DNA of 64,000 bases from positions 39,326-103,325 of the forward strand of contig JAJPHF010000100.1 in NCBI GenBank assembly GCA_021325365.1, read 5' to 3'. Position numbers and translations under genes: made by a program. Positions 34,109 to 42,819 of this stretch are shown here, piece after piece. This DNA is from Pseudomonadota bacterium (GTDB lineage Bacteria; Chloroflexota; UBA6077; JAJPHF01). The stretch's first letter is position 1; each line of letters starts with the position of its first letter. Under the pieces are notes generated by a model. That model did not search any database. It was not told the origin of the DNA and was given only the letters and a program-made list of their open reading frames with translations.

Positions 34109-35224
34109 ATGACCGGGGTACGGGTACTGGTTGGCACGCGCAAGGGGGCGTTCATCCTCACGGCGGACGGCAAGCGCGACACGTGGGACGTGAGTGGTCC
34201 CCACTTCGCGGGCTGGGAGATGTACCACCTCAAGGGGTCGCCCGCCGACCCGAATCGGCTGTACGCCTCGCAGACCAGCGGCTGGTTCGGGCAGCAGGTC
34301 CAGCGCTCCGACGACGGCGGCAAGACGTGGCAGCCGGTGGGCAACCAGTTCGCCTACGAGGGCGTTCCCGGCACGCACAAGTGGTACGACGGCACGCCGC
34401 ACCCTTGGGAGTTCGCGCGCGTCTGGCACCTGGAGCCGTCGCTGACCGATCCCGACACGGTGTACGCCGGGGTGGAAGACGCGGCCATCTTCCGCTCGAC
34501 CGACGGCGGCCAGACGTGGCAGGAGCTTCCCGGCCTGCGCGGCCACGGCACGGGCGAGAACTGGCAGCCCGGCGCGGGGGGCATGGCGGTCCACACCATC
34601 CTGCTCGATCCGACGCAGCCCGGGCGGATGTACGTCGCTATCTCGGCCGCCGGCGCGTTCCGCAGCGACGACGGCGGTCAGTCGTGGCGCCCGATCAACC
34701 GCGGCCTGAAGTCTGACTTCATGCCCGACCCGACCGCCGAGGTTGGCCACTGCGTCCATCGCATCGCCATGCACCCCGCGCGGCCGAACGTGCTGTTCAT
34801 GCAGAAGCACTGGGACGTGATGCGAAGCGACGACGGCGGCGAGTCCTGGCACGAGGTGAGCGGCGACCTGCCGACCGACTTCGGCTTCCCCATCGACGTA
34901 CACGCGCACGAGCCGAACACCATCTACGTCGTGCCGATCAAGAGCGACTCCGAGCACTTCCCGCCCGACGGCCAGCTGCGGGTGTACCGCAGCCGCACGG
35001 GCGGCTGCGAGTGGGAGCCCCTCTCGAAGGGCTTGCCGCAGCGCGACTGCTACGTGAATGTCCTGCGCGACGCGATGGCGGTGGACTCGCTCGACGCCTG
35101 CGGCGTGTACTTCGGCACGACCGGCGGCCAGGTGTACGCGTCGGCCGACGCCGGGGACAGCTGGGCGCCCATCGTCCGCGACCTCCCGGCCGTCCTGTCG
35201 GTCGAAGTGCAGACCCTGCCATGA
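34109..35224 (+). CDS. BNR/Asp-box beta-propeller protein
   Basis: A 371-residue beta-propeller with sialidase-type Asp-box repeats: [24 protein letters not shown] and SDDGGESW, each closing a blade. There is no signal peptide, so it appears cytosolic, unlike true sialidases, and it lacks the arginine triad of neuraminidases. Conserved blocks such as [21 protein letters not shown] and [15 protein letters not shown] belong to a widespread but uncharacterised family annotated as exo-alpha-sialidase or glycosyl hydrolase. ATG 34109 follows AGGAAGGA. Its last four bases overlap the MoaD-like gene, so the two proteins are made together. Confidence 0.82.
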   Translation: MTGVRVLVGTRKGAFILTADGKRDTWDVSGPHFAGWEMYHLKGSPADPNRLYASQTSGWFGQQVQRSDDGGKTWQPVGNQFAYEGVPGTHKWYDGTPHPWEFARVWHLEPSLTDPDTVYAGVEDAAIFRSTDGGQTWQELPGLRGHGTGENWQPGAGGMAVHTILLDPTQPGRMYVAISAAGAFRSDDGGQSWRPINRGLKSDFMPDPTAEVGHCVHRIAMHPARPNVLFMQKHWDVMRSDDGGESWHEVSGDLPTDFGFPIDVHAHEPNTIYVVPIKSDSEHFPPDGQLRVYRSRTGGCEWEPLSKGLPQRDCYVNVLRDAMAVDSLDACGVYFGTTGGQVYASADAGDSWAPIVRDLPAVLSVEVQTLP

Positions 35225-35517
35225 TCCGGGTCGTACTCCCCGCGCACTTGCGGACGCTGGCGCGCGTCGACGGCGAGGTCACCCTCGTCGTCGCGGGACC
35301 GGTGACGCAGCGGACCGTGCTGGATGCGCTCGAAGCTCGCTATCCGACGCTGCGCGGTACGCTGCGCGACCCAGTGTCGCAGCGGCGCCGGCCGCTCGTG
35401 CGGTTCTTTGCCTGCCGCGAGGACCTGTCCAACGAGCCGCCGGACGCCACGCTCCCGGACGCCGTGGCGACCGGCACGGAGCCGTTCCTGATCGTGGGCG
35501 CGATCGCGGGCGGCTAG
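35221..35517 (+). CDS. MoaD/ThiS-like ubiquitin-fold protein
   Basis: A 98-residue beta-grasp protein that ends in Gly-Gly (VGAIAGG), the feature needed for adenylation and thiocarboxylation by an E1-like enzyme. It starts [22 protein letters not shown] like MoaD, but has a longer central segment ([24 protein letters not shown]). ATG 35221 overlaps the BNR gene by four bases. It could be a sulfur carrier or a protein modifier; no MoeB/ThiF-like E1, MoaE or ThiG gene is nearby. Confidence 0.8.
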   Translation: MIRVVLPAHLRTLARVDGEVTLVVAGPVTQRTVLDALEARYPTLRGTLRDPVSQRRRPLVRFFACREDLSNEPPDATLPDAVATGTEPFLIVGAIAGG

Positions 35518-35533
35518 CGCGCGTCATCCGCGC

Positions 35534-35605
35534 GGGGAGCGCGGCCGTCCGACCCTCGAGGGCGCTCGGTGCGCCATCCGAGCGGCCGCGGCGGCCGCGC
35601 TCCCC
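35534..35605. terminator. Long GC-rich inverted repeat after MoaD-like gene
   Basis: Fourteen-base perfect arms (35534-35547 and 35592-35605) flank a 44-base loop just downstream of the MoaD-like gene. This is a plausible transcript-end structure. The remaining bases up to 35812 carry no gene that I can support; an AT-rich patch near 35690-35700 may belong to the YCII gene's promoter. Confidence 0.4.
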
Positions 35606-35812
35606 GGCGGTCGGCGCCGACCGCCCGGGCGGGTGCTCCGGAGAGGTCCGTCGTACCACCGGTGCCGGTCCAGCGGGTCACGACGCGCCAAAAAAATTGA
35701 TCCGGCGACGTGTCGATTTCGCCGACGCTCGTTCGTCGTATTAGTAGAGCGAGGGATCAGCCAGCCGGAAGCGCCTGGACTCTCACCCCTCGACGCAGAA
35801 GGAGAGACGACG

Positions 35813-36238
35813 ATGCGGGTCATGGTCATGATCAAGGCCAACGCCGACAGCGAGGCGGGCGTCATGCCGAGCCAGGAGCTGCTCGCCGCGATGGGCAAGT
35901 ACAACGAGGAGCTGGTGAAGGCGGGCGTCATGCTCGCGGGCGAGGGGCTCCAGCCCAGCTCGAAGGGGAAGCGGGTCCGGTTCTCCGGCGACAAGCGGAC
36001 CGTTATCGACGGGCCGTTCGCCGAGACGAAGGAGCTGATCGCGGGCTTCTGGCTGTGGCAGGTGAAGTCGATGGAGGAGGCCGTCGAGTGGCTCAAGCGC
36101 TGCCCCAATCCCACGGGGATCGACGGCGAGGTCGAGATTCGCCCGGTGTTCGAGGCGGAGGACTTCGGCCCCGAGTTGACGCCCGAGCTGCGGGAGCAAG
36201 AGGAGCGCCTCCGCGCGCAGCTCGAGGGTAGGAAGTAG
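35813..36238 (+). CDS. YCII-related protein
   Basis: A 141-residue YciI/DGPF-domain protein (MRVMVMIKANADSEAGVMPSQELLAAMGKYNEELVKAG, then DGPFAETKELIAGFWLWQVKSMEEAVEW). The family folds as a ferredoxin-like dimer and typically stands beside an ECF sigma factor of the SigJ/DUF6596 type, as it does here 600 bases downstream. AAGGAG is nine bases before ATG 35813. Its biochemical role is unknown; a redox or small-molecule sensing role has been suggested for the family. Confidence 0.88.
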   Translation: MRVMVMIKANADSEAGVMPSQELLAAMGKYNEELVKAGVMLAGEGLQPSSKGKRVRFSGDKRTVIDGPFAETKELIAGFWLWQVKSMEEAVEWLKRCPNPTGIDGEVEIRPVFEAEDFGPELTPELREQEERLRAQLEGRK

Positions 36239-36272
36239 CAAGCGCTTCGCGGCCCGGTAGCCCGAGAGCGCG

Positions 36273-36374
36273 GTGTTCGCGGTCGTCATCGGGCTGTTCG
36301 TGGCGTACGGCCGCTGGCGGCTCGTGCCGCCGCGCGCGGCGCGGTGCCGCTCGGCGCTCCAGCCGGCCAGCTAG
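36273..36374 (+). pseudogene. DoxX C-terminal fragment (duplicate remnant)
   Basis: Thirty-three codons plus TAG encode VFAVVIGLFVAYGRWRLVPP and end RSALQPAS, closely matching the last part of the intact DoxX protein at 38175-38582 (VVGLFAAFVAYGRWRLAPQ...RSALQPARS). No upstream DoxX sequence or start is present. It is therefore the truncated 3' end of a second DoxX gene, left between the YCII and PhnB-like genes after duplication and deletion. Confidence 0.8.
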
Positions 36375-36412
36375 GGCGCGGTCCTGAACCGATGGACGCG
36401 AGGAGGCACAGC

Positions 36413-36826
36413 GTGCAGATCAATCCGTATCTCAACTTTGATGGGCAGTGCGCGGAAGCGTTCCGCTTCTACGAGCAGGCGCTTGGCGGCACGATCGAGG
36501 TGTTGATGACTCACGGAGAATCGCCGATCGCGGGCGAAGTGCCGCCCGGCTGGCACGACCGCGTGCTCCACGCGCGCCTGACGGTCGGCGACACGGTCCT
36601 GATGGGCTCGGACAGCCCGCCCGAGCACTACCAGAAGCCGGCCGGGGTGTACGTGTCGCTCCAGGTGGACGAGCCGACGGAGGCGCGGCGGATTTTCGGC
36701 GTGCTGGCGGAGAACGGCGCGGTGATCATGCCGTTCGCGCCGACTTTCTGGGCCGCTGGAGGGTTCGGGATGCTCGTCGACCGGTTCGGTATCCCGTGGA
36801 TGGTCAACTGCGAGCGGGGTAGCTGA
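36413..36826 (+). CDS. VOC/PhnB-like protein
   Basis: A 137-residue glyoxalase/bleomycin-resistance superfamily protein of the PhnB/3-demethylubiquinone methyltransferase-like type: VQINPYLNFDGQCAEAFRFYEQALGG and GGFGMLVDRFGIPWMVNCE. GTG 36413 is preferred because AGGAGG (36401-36406) is six bases upstream. Such proteins accompany ECF sigma/YCII genes. The catalytic role is unknown; members are dimeric and often bind small molecules. Confidence 0.85.
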   Translation: MQINPYLNFDGQCAEAFRFYEQALGGTIEVLMTHGESPIAGEVPPGWHDRVLHARLTVGDTVLMGSDSPPEHYQKPAGVYVSLQVDEPTEARRIFGVLAENGAVIMPFAPTFWAAGGFGMLVDRFGIPWMVNCERGS

Positions 36827-36843
36827 GCGCCGACGGGCGCTGA

Positions 36844-38130
36844 GTGGTCGCTGTGACGACTTCCGACACGCACCGGGCGATCGAGGCGGTCTGGCGGATC
36901 GAGTCCGCGCGGCTCATCGCCGGGCTGGCGCGGATGGTCCGCGACGTCGGGCTGGCCGAGGAGCTGGCGCAGGACGCGCTCGTCGCCGCGCTGGAGCGCT
37001 GGCCAGAGTCCGGCGTGCCGGAGAACCCGGGCGCGTGGCTCATGGCCACAGCGAAGAATCGGGCGATCGACCGCCTGCGGCGCCAGCAGCGGCTCCAACG
37101 CAAGCAGGAGGAGCTAGGGCGCGCGCTCGAAGCGGAGCAGGAGCCGACCGTGCCGGATCTCGACGAGGCGGCCGACGATGACCTCGGCGACGACCTGCTG
37201 CGCCTGATGTTCACAGCCTGCCATCCGGTGCTCGCCACCGAGGCGCGCGTGGCCCTCGCGCTGCGGGTGCTCGGCGGGCTGACGACCGACGAGATTGCGC
37301 GGGCGTTCCTGGTCCCGGCGCCAACGGTCGCCCAGCGGATCGTGCGGGCCAAGCGGACCCTCGCCGCCGCACGCGTTCCCTTCGAGATCCCGGTCGGGGA
37401 CGACCGTGCGGCCCGGCTGGCCTCGGTACTCCGGGTCATCTACCTCGTGTTCAACGAGGGCTATGCGGCCACTGCCGGGGACGACTGGATGCGTCCTGAC
37501 CTCTGCGAGGAAGCGCTGCGACTCGGCCGCATCCTCGCCGAGCTGGCGCCGCGGGAGCCTGAGGTGCATGGCCTCGTGGCCCTGATGGAGCTGCAGGCGT
37601 CGCGGGCGCGCGCGCGGGTCGGCCCCGCGGGCGAGCCTGTCCTGCTGCTCGACCAGGACCGCGCGCGCTGGGACCAGCTGCTGATCCGGCGGGGGCTCGC
37701 GGCGCTCGCCCGCGCTGAGGCTCTGGGCGGCGCGCTCGGCCCGTACGCGCTCCAGGCCGCGATCGCCGCCTGCCATGCCCGCGCGCGGACGCCGGCGGAC
37801 ACGGACTGGGCGCGCATCGCGGCCCTCTACGACGCGCTCGCCCAGCTCGCGCCATCGCCGGTCGTGGAGCTGAATCGGGCGGTCGCGCTCGCGATGGCGT
37901 TTGGTCCCGCGGCCGGCCTGGAGGTGGTCGATACGCTGACCGCCGAGCCGGCGCTCAAAGGCTATCATCTGTTGCCGAGCGTGCGCGGTGACCTCCTCGC
38001 CAAGCTCGGCCGCCTTGATGAGGCCCGGAGCGAATTCGAGCGCGCGGCGGCGCTCACCCGCAACGCGCGCGAGCGCGCCCTGCTTCGCGAGCGCGCCGCG
38101 ACGTGCGCGCGGGGCTCGACCCCGCGGTAG
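36844..38130 (+). CDS. ECF sigma factor, SigJ/DUF6596 type
   Basis: A 428-residue RNA polymerase sigma factor. Regions 2 and 4 are seen as LVAALERWPESGVPENPGAWLMATAKNRAIDRLRR and LGGLTTDEIARAFLVPAPTVAQRIVRAKRTL. A long C-terminal part of about 240 residues with TPR-like helices (VIYLVFNEGYAAT...LGRILAELAPREPEVHGLVALMELQASR) is characteristic of the ECF41/42-like groups associated with YCII and DoxX genes. No anti-sigma gene is present; activity may be controlled by the C-terminal domain. The GTG start at 36844 lacks a clear ribosome site. Confidence 0.9.
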   Translation: MVAVTTSDTHRAIEAVWRIESARLIAGLARMVRDVGLAEELAQDALVAALERWPESGVPENPGAWLMATAKNRAIDRLRRQQRLQRKQEELGRALEAEQEPTVPDLDEAADDDLGDDLLRLMFTACHPVLATEARVALALRVLGGLTTDEIARAFLVPAPTVAQRIVRAKRTLAAARVPFEIPVGDDRAARLASVLRVIYLVFNEGYAATAGDDWMRPDLCEEALRLGRILAELAPREPEVHGLVALMELQASRARARVGPAGEPVLLLDQDRARWDQLLIRRGLAALARAEALGGALGPYALQAAIAACHARARTPADTDWARIAALYDALAQLAPSPVVELNRAVALAMAFGPAAGLEVVDTLTAEPALKGYHLLPSVRGDLLAKLGRLDEARSEFERAAALTRNARERALLRERAATCARGSTPR

Positions 38131-38174
38131 TGGCGAGACAAGAGCAGAAGAGCAGAGACAGAGAGGAGCAAGAC

Positions 38175-38582
38175 ATGACCTATGCGCTGTGGATCGTGCA
38201 GATACTACTCGCACTGACGTTCTTGTTCGCAGGCGGCGTGAAGCTCGTCACCCCGTTCGAGGAGATGGCGGCGCAGATGCCAATCGCTCTACCGGAGTGG
38301 TTCCTGCGGTCCATTGGCGTGGCCGAGGTGCTCGGCGCGTTCGGCCTGATCCTGCCCGGCCTGCTACGCATTCGGCCCGGCCTCACCCCACTGGCCGCCG
38401 CCGGACTCGTGATCATCATGGTTGGGGCGACCGTGCTGACGCTGGCGGGCGGTATGGGCGCGGTGGCGCTCTTCCCGTTCGTGGTCGGGCTGTTCGCCGC
38501 CTTCGTCGCCTATGGCCGCTGGCGGCTGGCGCCGCAGCGCGCGGCGGTTCGGCGCTCGGCGCTCCAGCCGGCGCGCTCCTGA
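38175..38582 (+). CDS. DoxX family membrane protein
   Basis: A 135-residue protein with four transmembrane helices (IVQILLALTFLFAGGVKL, VAEVLGAFGLILPGLL, AAAGLVIIMVGATVLTLAGG and FPFVVGLFAAFVAYGRWRL). DoxX-like proteins are small quinone- or stress-associated membrane proteins, and they are typical partners of YCII/ECF sigma gene sets. ATG 38175 has GAGAGGAGC upstream. It lies 44 bases after the sigma factor gene and is the intact version of the fragment at 36273. Confidence 0.88.
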   Translation: MTYALWIVQILLALTFLFAGGVKLVTPFEEMAAQMPIALPEWFLRSIGVAEVLGAFGLILPGLLRIRPGLTPLAAAGLVIIMVGATVLTLAGGMGAVALFPFVVGLFAAFVAYGRWRLAPQRAAVRRSALQPARS

Positions 38583-38770
38583 GCCTCGTCCCAACAAGCG
38601 ATCGGCCTCGCGCGTCATAGCGGGCAGGAACCCCGCCCTTACGTCACCCTGGCCGCCCGGACGCTTGGCAACGCGCGCTGCGGCGGCTGCCGTTACGGCG
38701 TCCCCCGGAAGAACGGCGCCCGGAGCCAGGCTCCGGGCGCCGCGCGCGGTTCGTGCCGGTTCAGGAGGGG

Positions 38771-40198
38771 TTAGGCCAGGGTGGGGGTGCGGGTGGGCAG
38801 GCCGCGGTACTCGCCGAGCACGCGGTCCAGGTCGAGGTCGGCCATGATCTCCTCGGGCACTTTGGCCGTCGGCGGGAACTCGGCCGGCGGCGCCGGCTTC
38901 GTGCAGTCGAAGATGCACTTCGTCTGCAGCGGCCCATGACCGGTCTTGCGACGGTTGTGCGCCGTCGGGTTCAGGTGCGCGCCGAGGCAGTTGGGCATGA
39001 TGATCAGGTCCTCGTCGGCCTCGAAGCGCGTCGCCAGCGCCCACAGCACCTCGGTCTCGTTGAACACGTCGATGTCGTCGTCCACGACGTAGACGTGCTT
39101 GATGTCCGTCTCGGTGGTCAGCGCCGCGAACGCCGCCTGTTGCGGCTCGCCCTCGCTGCGCTTGCGGAGCGAGATATAGCAGAAGGCGCGGCTGCCGCCC
39201 GAGTACGGCAGGTTCACGTTGACCACGCTCGGCACGACCTCTTGGATGCGGCGATACAGGCTGCCCATGCGCGGCAGGGCGCCGCAGATGTTGTGCTCGG
39301 GGTGCGAGGCGAACAGGTCCTGGTAGATGGCGTCCTTGCGCATCAAGATGGCCGTCACTTCCAGGAACGGCATGTCGCCCTTGCCCGTGTAGTAGTGCGG
39401 CCACTCGCCGAATGGCCCCTCGAACTGCCGCTCGCCGGCGGGGATGTAGCCCTCGATGACGATCTCGGCGCGCGCCGGGATCGGGATGTCGACCGTCTCG
39501 CCCTGCACCACCTCTAGCGGCTCGCCCAGATAGCCACCGCAGACGTCCAGCTCGCCGCCGATGCCCGGCACCTTGGCGACGGCGGCCATCAGCAGCGCGG
39601 GATGGTGGCCGATGACCAGCGCCGCCGGCTGCTTCTCGCCGCGGTCCTCCCACTTGCGCCCAATGTAGCGGCCGTGGTGGGCGGGGTTCTGCATGACGCC
39701 GATGCGCCGGCTGTCGAACTTCTGGTGCCGGTAGATGCCCGCGTTGATGTGGCCCGTCTCGGGGTCCTTCTGCAGCAGCACGCCGCCGCTGATGAACGGC
39801 CCGCCGTCGAGCGCGTTGTGCGTCGTGATGGGGAGGAGGTCGAGGCTGGCATCGACCCCCTTGAGGATCACCTCCTTCACGGGCGCCTCGGCGTCGGAAA
39901 CCCACTTCGGCGGGATGGGGTTGGCCTCGCGGCGCGCGGCCTGCTGCACCATCTCCTTGAGCGTGCTGTCCATCGAGATGGCCAAGCGCGGGTACGACGC
40001 GGTGAGGTTGATCAGCAGCGGCAGCTGCGATCCTTTCACGCGCTCGAAGAAGATGACCGGGAAGCGCCCTTCCTCTTCGAGCTTCTGGGCGATGGCGGTG
40101 ACGCCGAACTTCGGATCGACCTCCTCGCGGACGGTGACCAGGTCCTCGGGGCGCCGCTCCTCGAGCTGCCGAATATAGGTGCGCATGTCCTTGGCCAC
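38771..40198 (-). CDS. UbiD family decarboxylase
   Basis: A 475-residue UbiD-type, prFMN-dependent (de)carboxylase. Hallmarks are GGPFISGGVLLQKDPETGHINAGIYRHQ, PARAEIVIEGYIPAGERQFEGPFGEWPHYY with the active-site Glu residues, and YVVDDDIDVFNETEVLWALA. This is closest to the classical UbiD length. GTG 40198 is chosen because AGGAGG is seven bases upstream; ATG 40204 would have only one base of spacing. The second of three UbiD-family genes in the window and one of two tandem genes here. Substrate unknown. Confidence 0.9.
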   Translation of the reverse strand: MAKDMRTYIRQLEERRPEDLVTVREEVDPKFGVTAIAQKLEEEGRFPVIFFERVKGSQLPLLINLTASYPRLAISMDSTLKEMVQQAARREANPIPPKWVSDAEAPVKEVILKGVDASLDLLPITTHNALDGGPFISGGVLLQKDPETGHINAGIYRHQKFDSRRIGVMQNPAHHGRYIGRKWEDRGEKQPAALVIGHHPALLMAAVAKVPGIGGELDVCGGYLGEPLEVVQGETVDIPIPARAEIVIEGYIPAGERQFEGPFGEWPHYYTGKGDMPFLEVTAILMRKDAIYQDLFASHPEHNICGALPRMGSLYRRIQEVVPSVVNVNLPYSGGSRAFCYISLRKRSEGEPQQAAFAALTTETDIKHVYVVDDDIDVFNETEVLWALATRFEADEDLIIMPNCLGAHLNPTAHNRRKTGHGPLQTKCIFDCTKPAPPAEFPPTAKVPEEIMADLDLDRVLGEYRGLPTRTPTLA

Positions 40199-40541
40199 GA
40201 GCATTCCTCCTACGCGAGTGGTGCGCCCGCAGTTTACCGGAAATCGGCCGCTCCGCTCACCCTGGGCAAGATGTGGCCAACCGACGCCCTCACCGTCGCC
40301 GTCTGCCGGGGGACGAGGGGTAGGGGCTTCTGTGGGGATCTGGTGCCGCTGGAAGGAGATCGCCGCCCGCGACGACTAGGCGTTATCGATGCCGGGGCAC
40401 AGGCCCATGCCTGCGCTGCTTCTCATGCCATCGGCGGGGACGGGCGGGGCGGGGGCTCGTAGCGCGCCGTCCGGTGTGGGTTGCCCCGGCCGGGCGGCGG
40501 GGACCAGCCCCCGCCCTCCCTCACTCTTTGTGCGCGGTAGG
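40199..40541. other. Intergenic region with GC-rich repeat
   Basis: About 340 bases between two same-strand UbiD genes. It should include the promoter of the 38771 gene. No supported gene is present. The part nearest the 40542 gene holds an inverted copy of the repeat described at 40496-40517. Confidence 0.5.
40496..40517. repeat. Dispersed 22/23-base GC-rich repeat, copy 1
   Basis: GGCGGGGACCAGCCCCCGCC plus CT occurs here and, as the reverse complement with one extra G, at 61079-61101. Each copy can fold on itself (GGCGGGG...CCCCGCC). It is intergenic at both sites. Confidence 0.7.
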
Positions 40542-42020
40542 CTACTTGCCCACGAGCCAGCCCCACTGCTCGTAGGCCTTGCGGGCGGTCTCGGGCTTCA
40601 TCGCGTTCACCGGCGCGAACTCGTCGCGCCACTCCCACGGCCGCGTGGCGTCGATGATCGCCCGCGAGTTCGTGAAGTCGTTGCGCGCGCGCTTCTCGGG
40701 CGGGATGCGCGGGTCGAGTGGCGTCGCCCAGGCGCGCTTGATGAGGTCGATCGACGTCTCGGGGTCCGAGCGCGTGCACACCGCCCACATCACCTGCTCG
40801 AGGTTCGTCGGGTCGATGTCGTCGTCCACCACCACGACGTAGCGGCCGGTGTAGGCGCCGGCACGGCACATCGCGGCCACGTGGCCGGCCTGGCGGGCGT
40901 GGCCGGGGTAGCGCTGCTTGATCGCCACGACGTTGAACAGCCGCGAGCCGCCCACTTCGTGACACCAGACCGCGCTCACGTCGGGCACTCCCGCCTTCTC
41001 GACCTCGTCCTTGAGCAGCGCCGAGCGCATGAAGGCGCGGTAGCGCGCCTGCTCGTCGGGCGGCTGCGCGGGCGGCTGGCCGAGCAGGATGGGGCTGTTG
41101 CGGAAGTACATCGCCTCGACCTGGAGCACCGGCTCGGGCCGCACGTCAGAGGCGTAGTAGCCGGTCCACTCGCCGAACGGGCCTTCCAGCATCCGCTCGT
41201 CGGGCAGCGCGTAGCCCTCGAAGACGATCTCGGCGTTGGCGGGGATCGGCAGGCCGGTCACCTTGCCGCGGATCACCGGGACGGGCTCGCCGCGCAGGCC
41301 GCCCACCCAGTCGTATTCGGAGACGCCGTAGGGGATCTCCGTGCAGGAGGCGAGGAACAGCAGCGGGTCGCTGCCGACGACCATCGCCACGGGGCACTTC
41401 TCGCCACGGGCAAAGTACTTCTCGCGTTGGATGCGGCCATGCTTGCCGGGCGAGATGTAGTAGCCGAGGCGGTAGCGGTCGTGCACCATCACGCGGTAGG
41501 TGCCGAGGTTCACCCAGCCCTCGTCGGGGTCGCGGGTAATGTCGAAGCTGCCGGTGCCAATGTAGCGGCCGCCGTCGTCCTCGTGCCACTTCGGCGCGGG
41601 GATCTTCAGGATGTCGACGTCCTTGCCCATCAGCACGTTCTCGAGGATCGGGCCGTCGGTCACCTCGACGTGAGGAACCGGCTTCAGCTCCTTCACGCGG
41701 CGCCGCCACATGTCCACCAGCTCGGCCTTCGGCGCGTGCGGCGGCAGGCCGAGGGTGTAGGCGATGCGCTCGATGGAGCCGAGCGGGCAGGCGAGCACAC
41801 GGAAGCCTGGTTCGTAGCCGGGGATCTTGTCAAAGAGCACCGCGGGGGCGCCGTCGTGCTTCGTCAGCACCTCCTGGGCCAGGCCGATGCCCTCCTCGGC
41901 CGTGGCGCCGTCCACGCGGCGCAGCTGGCCCAGCTGGTCCACGCCCTCGATCCACTCGCGCAGGTCCTTGAACTGCGGGCGGAGGGCGGCATCCTGGGGA
42001 CGCGAGACTACTTCGACCAC
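40542..42020 (-). CDS. UbiD family decarboxylase
   Basis: A 492-residue UbiD-family protein: DLREWIEGVDQLGQLRRVDG, TGSFDITRDPDEGWVNLGTYR, NAEIVFEGYALPDERMLEGPFGEWTGYY (active-site Glu region), and YVVVVDDDIDPTNLEQVMWAV. GTG 42020 is preferred: AAGGGGAG lies about six bases upstream, and the extended frame to 42161 reads low-complexity sequence. Its relatives include phenolic-acid and gallate-type decarboxylases, but no substrate-specific residue can be assigned here. It needs prFMN from a UbiX encoded elsewhere. Confidence 0.9.
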   Translation of the reverse strand: MVEVVSRPQDAALRPQFKDLREWIEGVDQLGQLRRVDGATAEEGIGLAQEVLTKHDGAPAVLFDKIPGYEPGFRVLACPLGSIERIAYTLGLPPHAPKAELVDMWRRRVKELKPVPHVEVTDGPILENVLMGKDVDILKIPAPKWHEDDGGRYIGTGSFDITRDPDEGWVNLGTYRVMVHDRYRLGYYISPGKHGRIQREKYFARGEKCPVAMVVGSDPLLFLASCTEIPYGVSEYDWVGGLRGEPVPVIRGKVTGLPIPANAEIVFEGYALPDERMLEGPFGEWTGYYASDVRPEPVLQVEAMYFRNSPILLGQPPAQPPDEQARYRAFMRSALLKDEVEKAGVPDVSAVWCHEVGGSRLFNVVAIKQRYPGHARQAGHVAAMCRAGAYTGRYVVVVDDDIDPTNLEQVMWAVCTRSDPETSIDLIKRAWATPLDPRIPPEKRARNDFTNSRAIIDATRPWEWRDEFAPVNAMKPETARKAYEQWGWLVGK

Positions 42021-42184
42021 GACGTACTCCCCTTTCGCAAGCTGCGCGGCGGGCCGCGGCGCGGCCGAGCCAGTCGCGCGGTTGAACGGGCGCACGGGCT
42101 GTGCGTCGCCGCCCGGCGCGGCGCAGCCCCGGCGCGAGACTCGCGGGCTCCTCGGACGCAATGGTGGACTGGTGGACGCCCGCT

Positions 42185-42258
42185 CCCTCTCCCCTCGGCG
42201 AGGGCCGGGGTAAGCGGGTCCTACCGCCTCTCCCCCTGGGAGAGGGCTGGGGTGAGGG
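42185..42258. repeat. Two CTCTCCC...GAGAGGG palindromic units
   Basis: Two similar 30-base units (about 42185-42214 and 42227-42258), of the type CTCTCCCCCTGGGAGAGGGCTGGGGTGAGGG, lie between the UbiD and Rieske genes. This motif is a REP-like element seen in many bacterial genomes. Each forms a hairpin and could end the Rieske transcript. Confidence 0.65.
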
Positions 42259-42303
42259 CCGCGTCCCCACCCAACCCTGCGCCAAAGTGCTGTGCGCCCG
42301 CGA

Positions 42304-42645
42304 TCAGTGGGCCGGCTCGAACTCTGGCTCGGTCCACGCGACCTGGACCCAGCCGTCCACCACTTGCAGCGGCAGGTGGCGCAGCCGGTACCCGAACGGC
42401 GGGTAGACGGCCCGCCCGCTCGGCACGTCGAACTCCCAGCCGTGCCGCGCGCACTTCAGCAGGTCGTCGCGCATCTCGGCCTGAGAGAGCGGCCACTCGC
42501 GGTGCGGGCAGGCATTCGGGATGGCGAACAGCGCGCCGTCCGCGTTTACGAGCAGCACTGGGTGCGGCCCGACATTCACCAGCCGCCGAGCGCCCGGCGG
42601 CAGCTCGTCGACCCGCGCGACCGCCACGTACTCCGGCTGCTGCAC
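42304..42645 (-). CDS. Rieske [2Fe-2S] protein
   Basis: A 113-residue small Rieske ferredoxin. The cluster ligands are C46-x-H48 (CPHREWPLSQ) and C65-x2-H68 (CARHGWEFD). The protein resembles the electron-transfer subunit of aromatic-ring dioxygenases or NirD-like proteins. GTG 42645 has GGGGGAG about nine bases upstream. No signal peptide is present, so it is cytosolic. It is followed on the same strand by the UbiD gene at 42020 after 280 bases of repeat-containing DNA. Confidence 0.85.
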   Translation of the reverse strand: MQQPEYVAVARVDELPPGARRLVNVGPHPVLLVNADGALFAIPNACPHREWPLSQAEMRDDLLKCARHGWEFDVPSGRAVYPPFGYRLRHLPLQVVDGWVQVAWTEPEFEPAH

Positions 42646-42819
42646 GGCGCCGCTCCCCCTAATCCGTAATTCTAGCGTAGCACACGCGGCGCGGGCCAAC
42701 GCGGCTGGCTGCTCGCTCGCACGAGGCGACAGCGGCAGATTGCATCCTTCGGCCTCGCTTCTCTTATCATCCCCTGGCAGCCAGGGGGGCGCGAACGCCA
42801 TCAGGAAAGGCGGAAAGCG

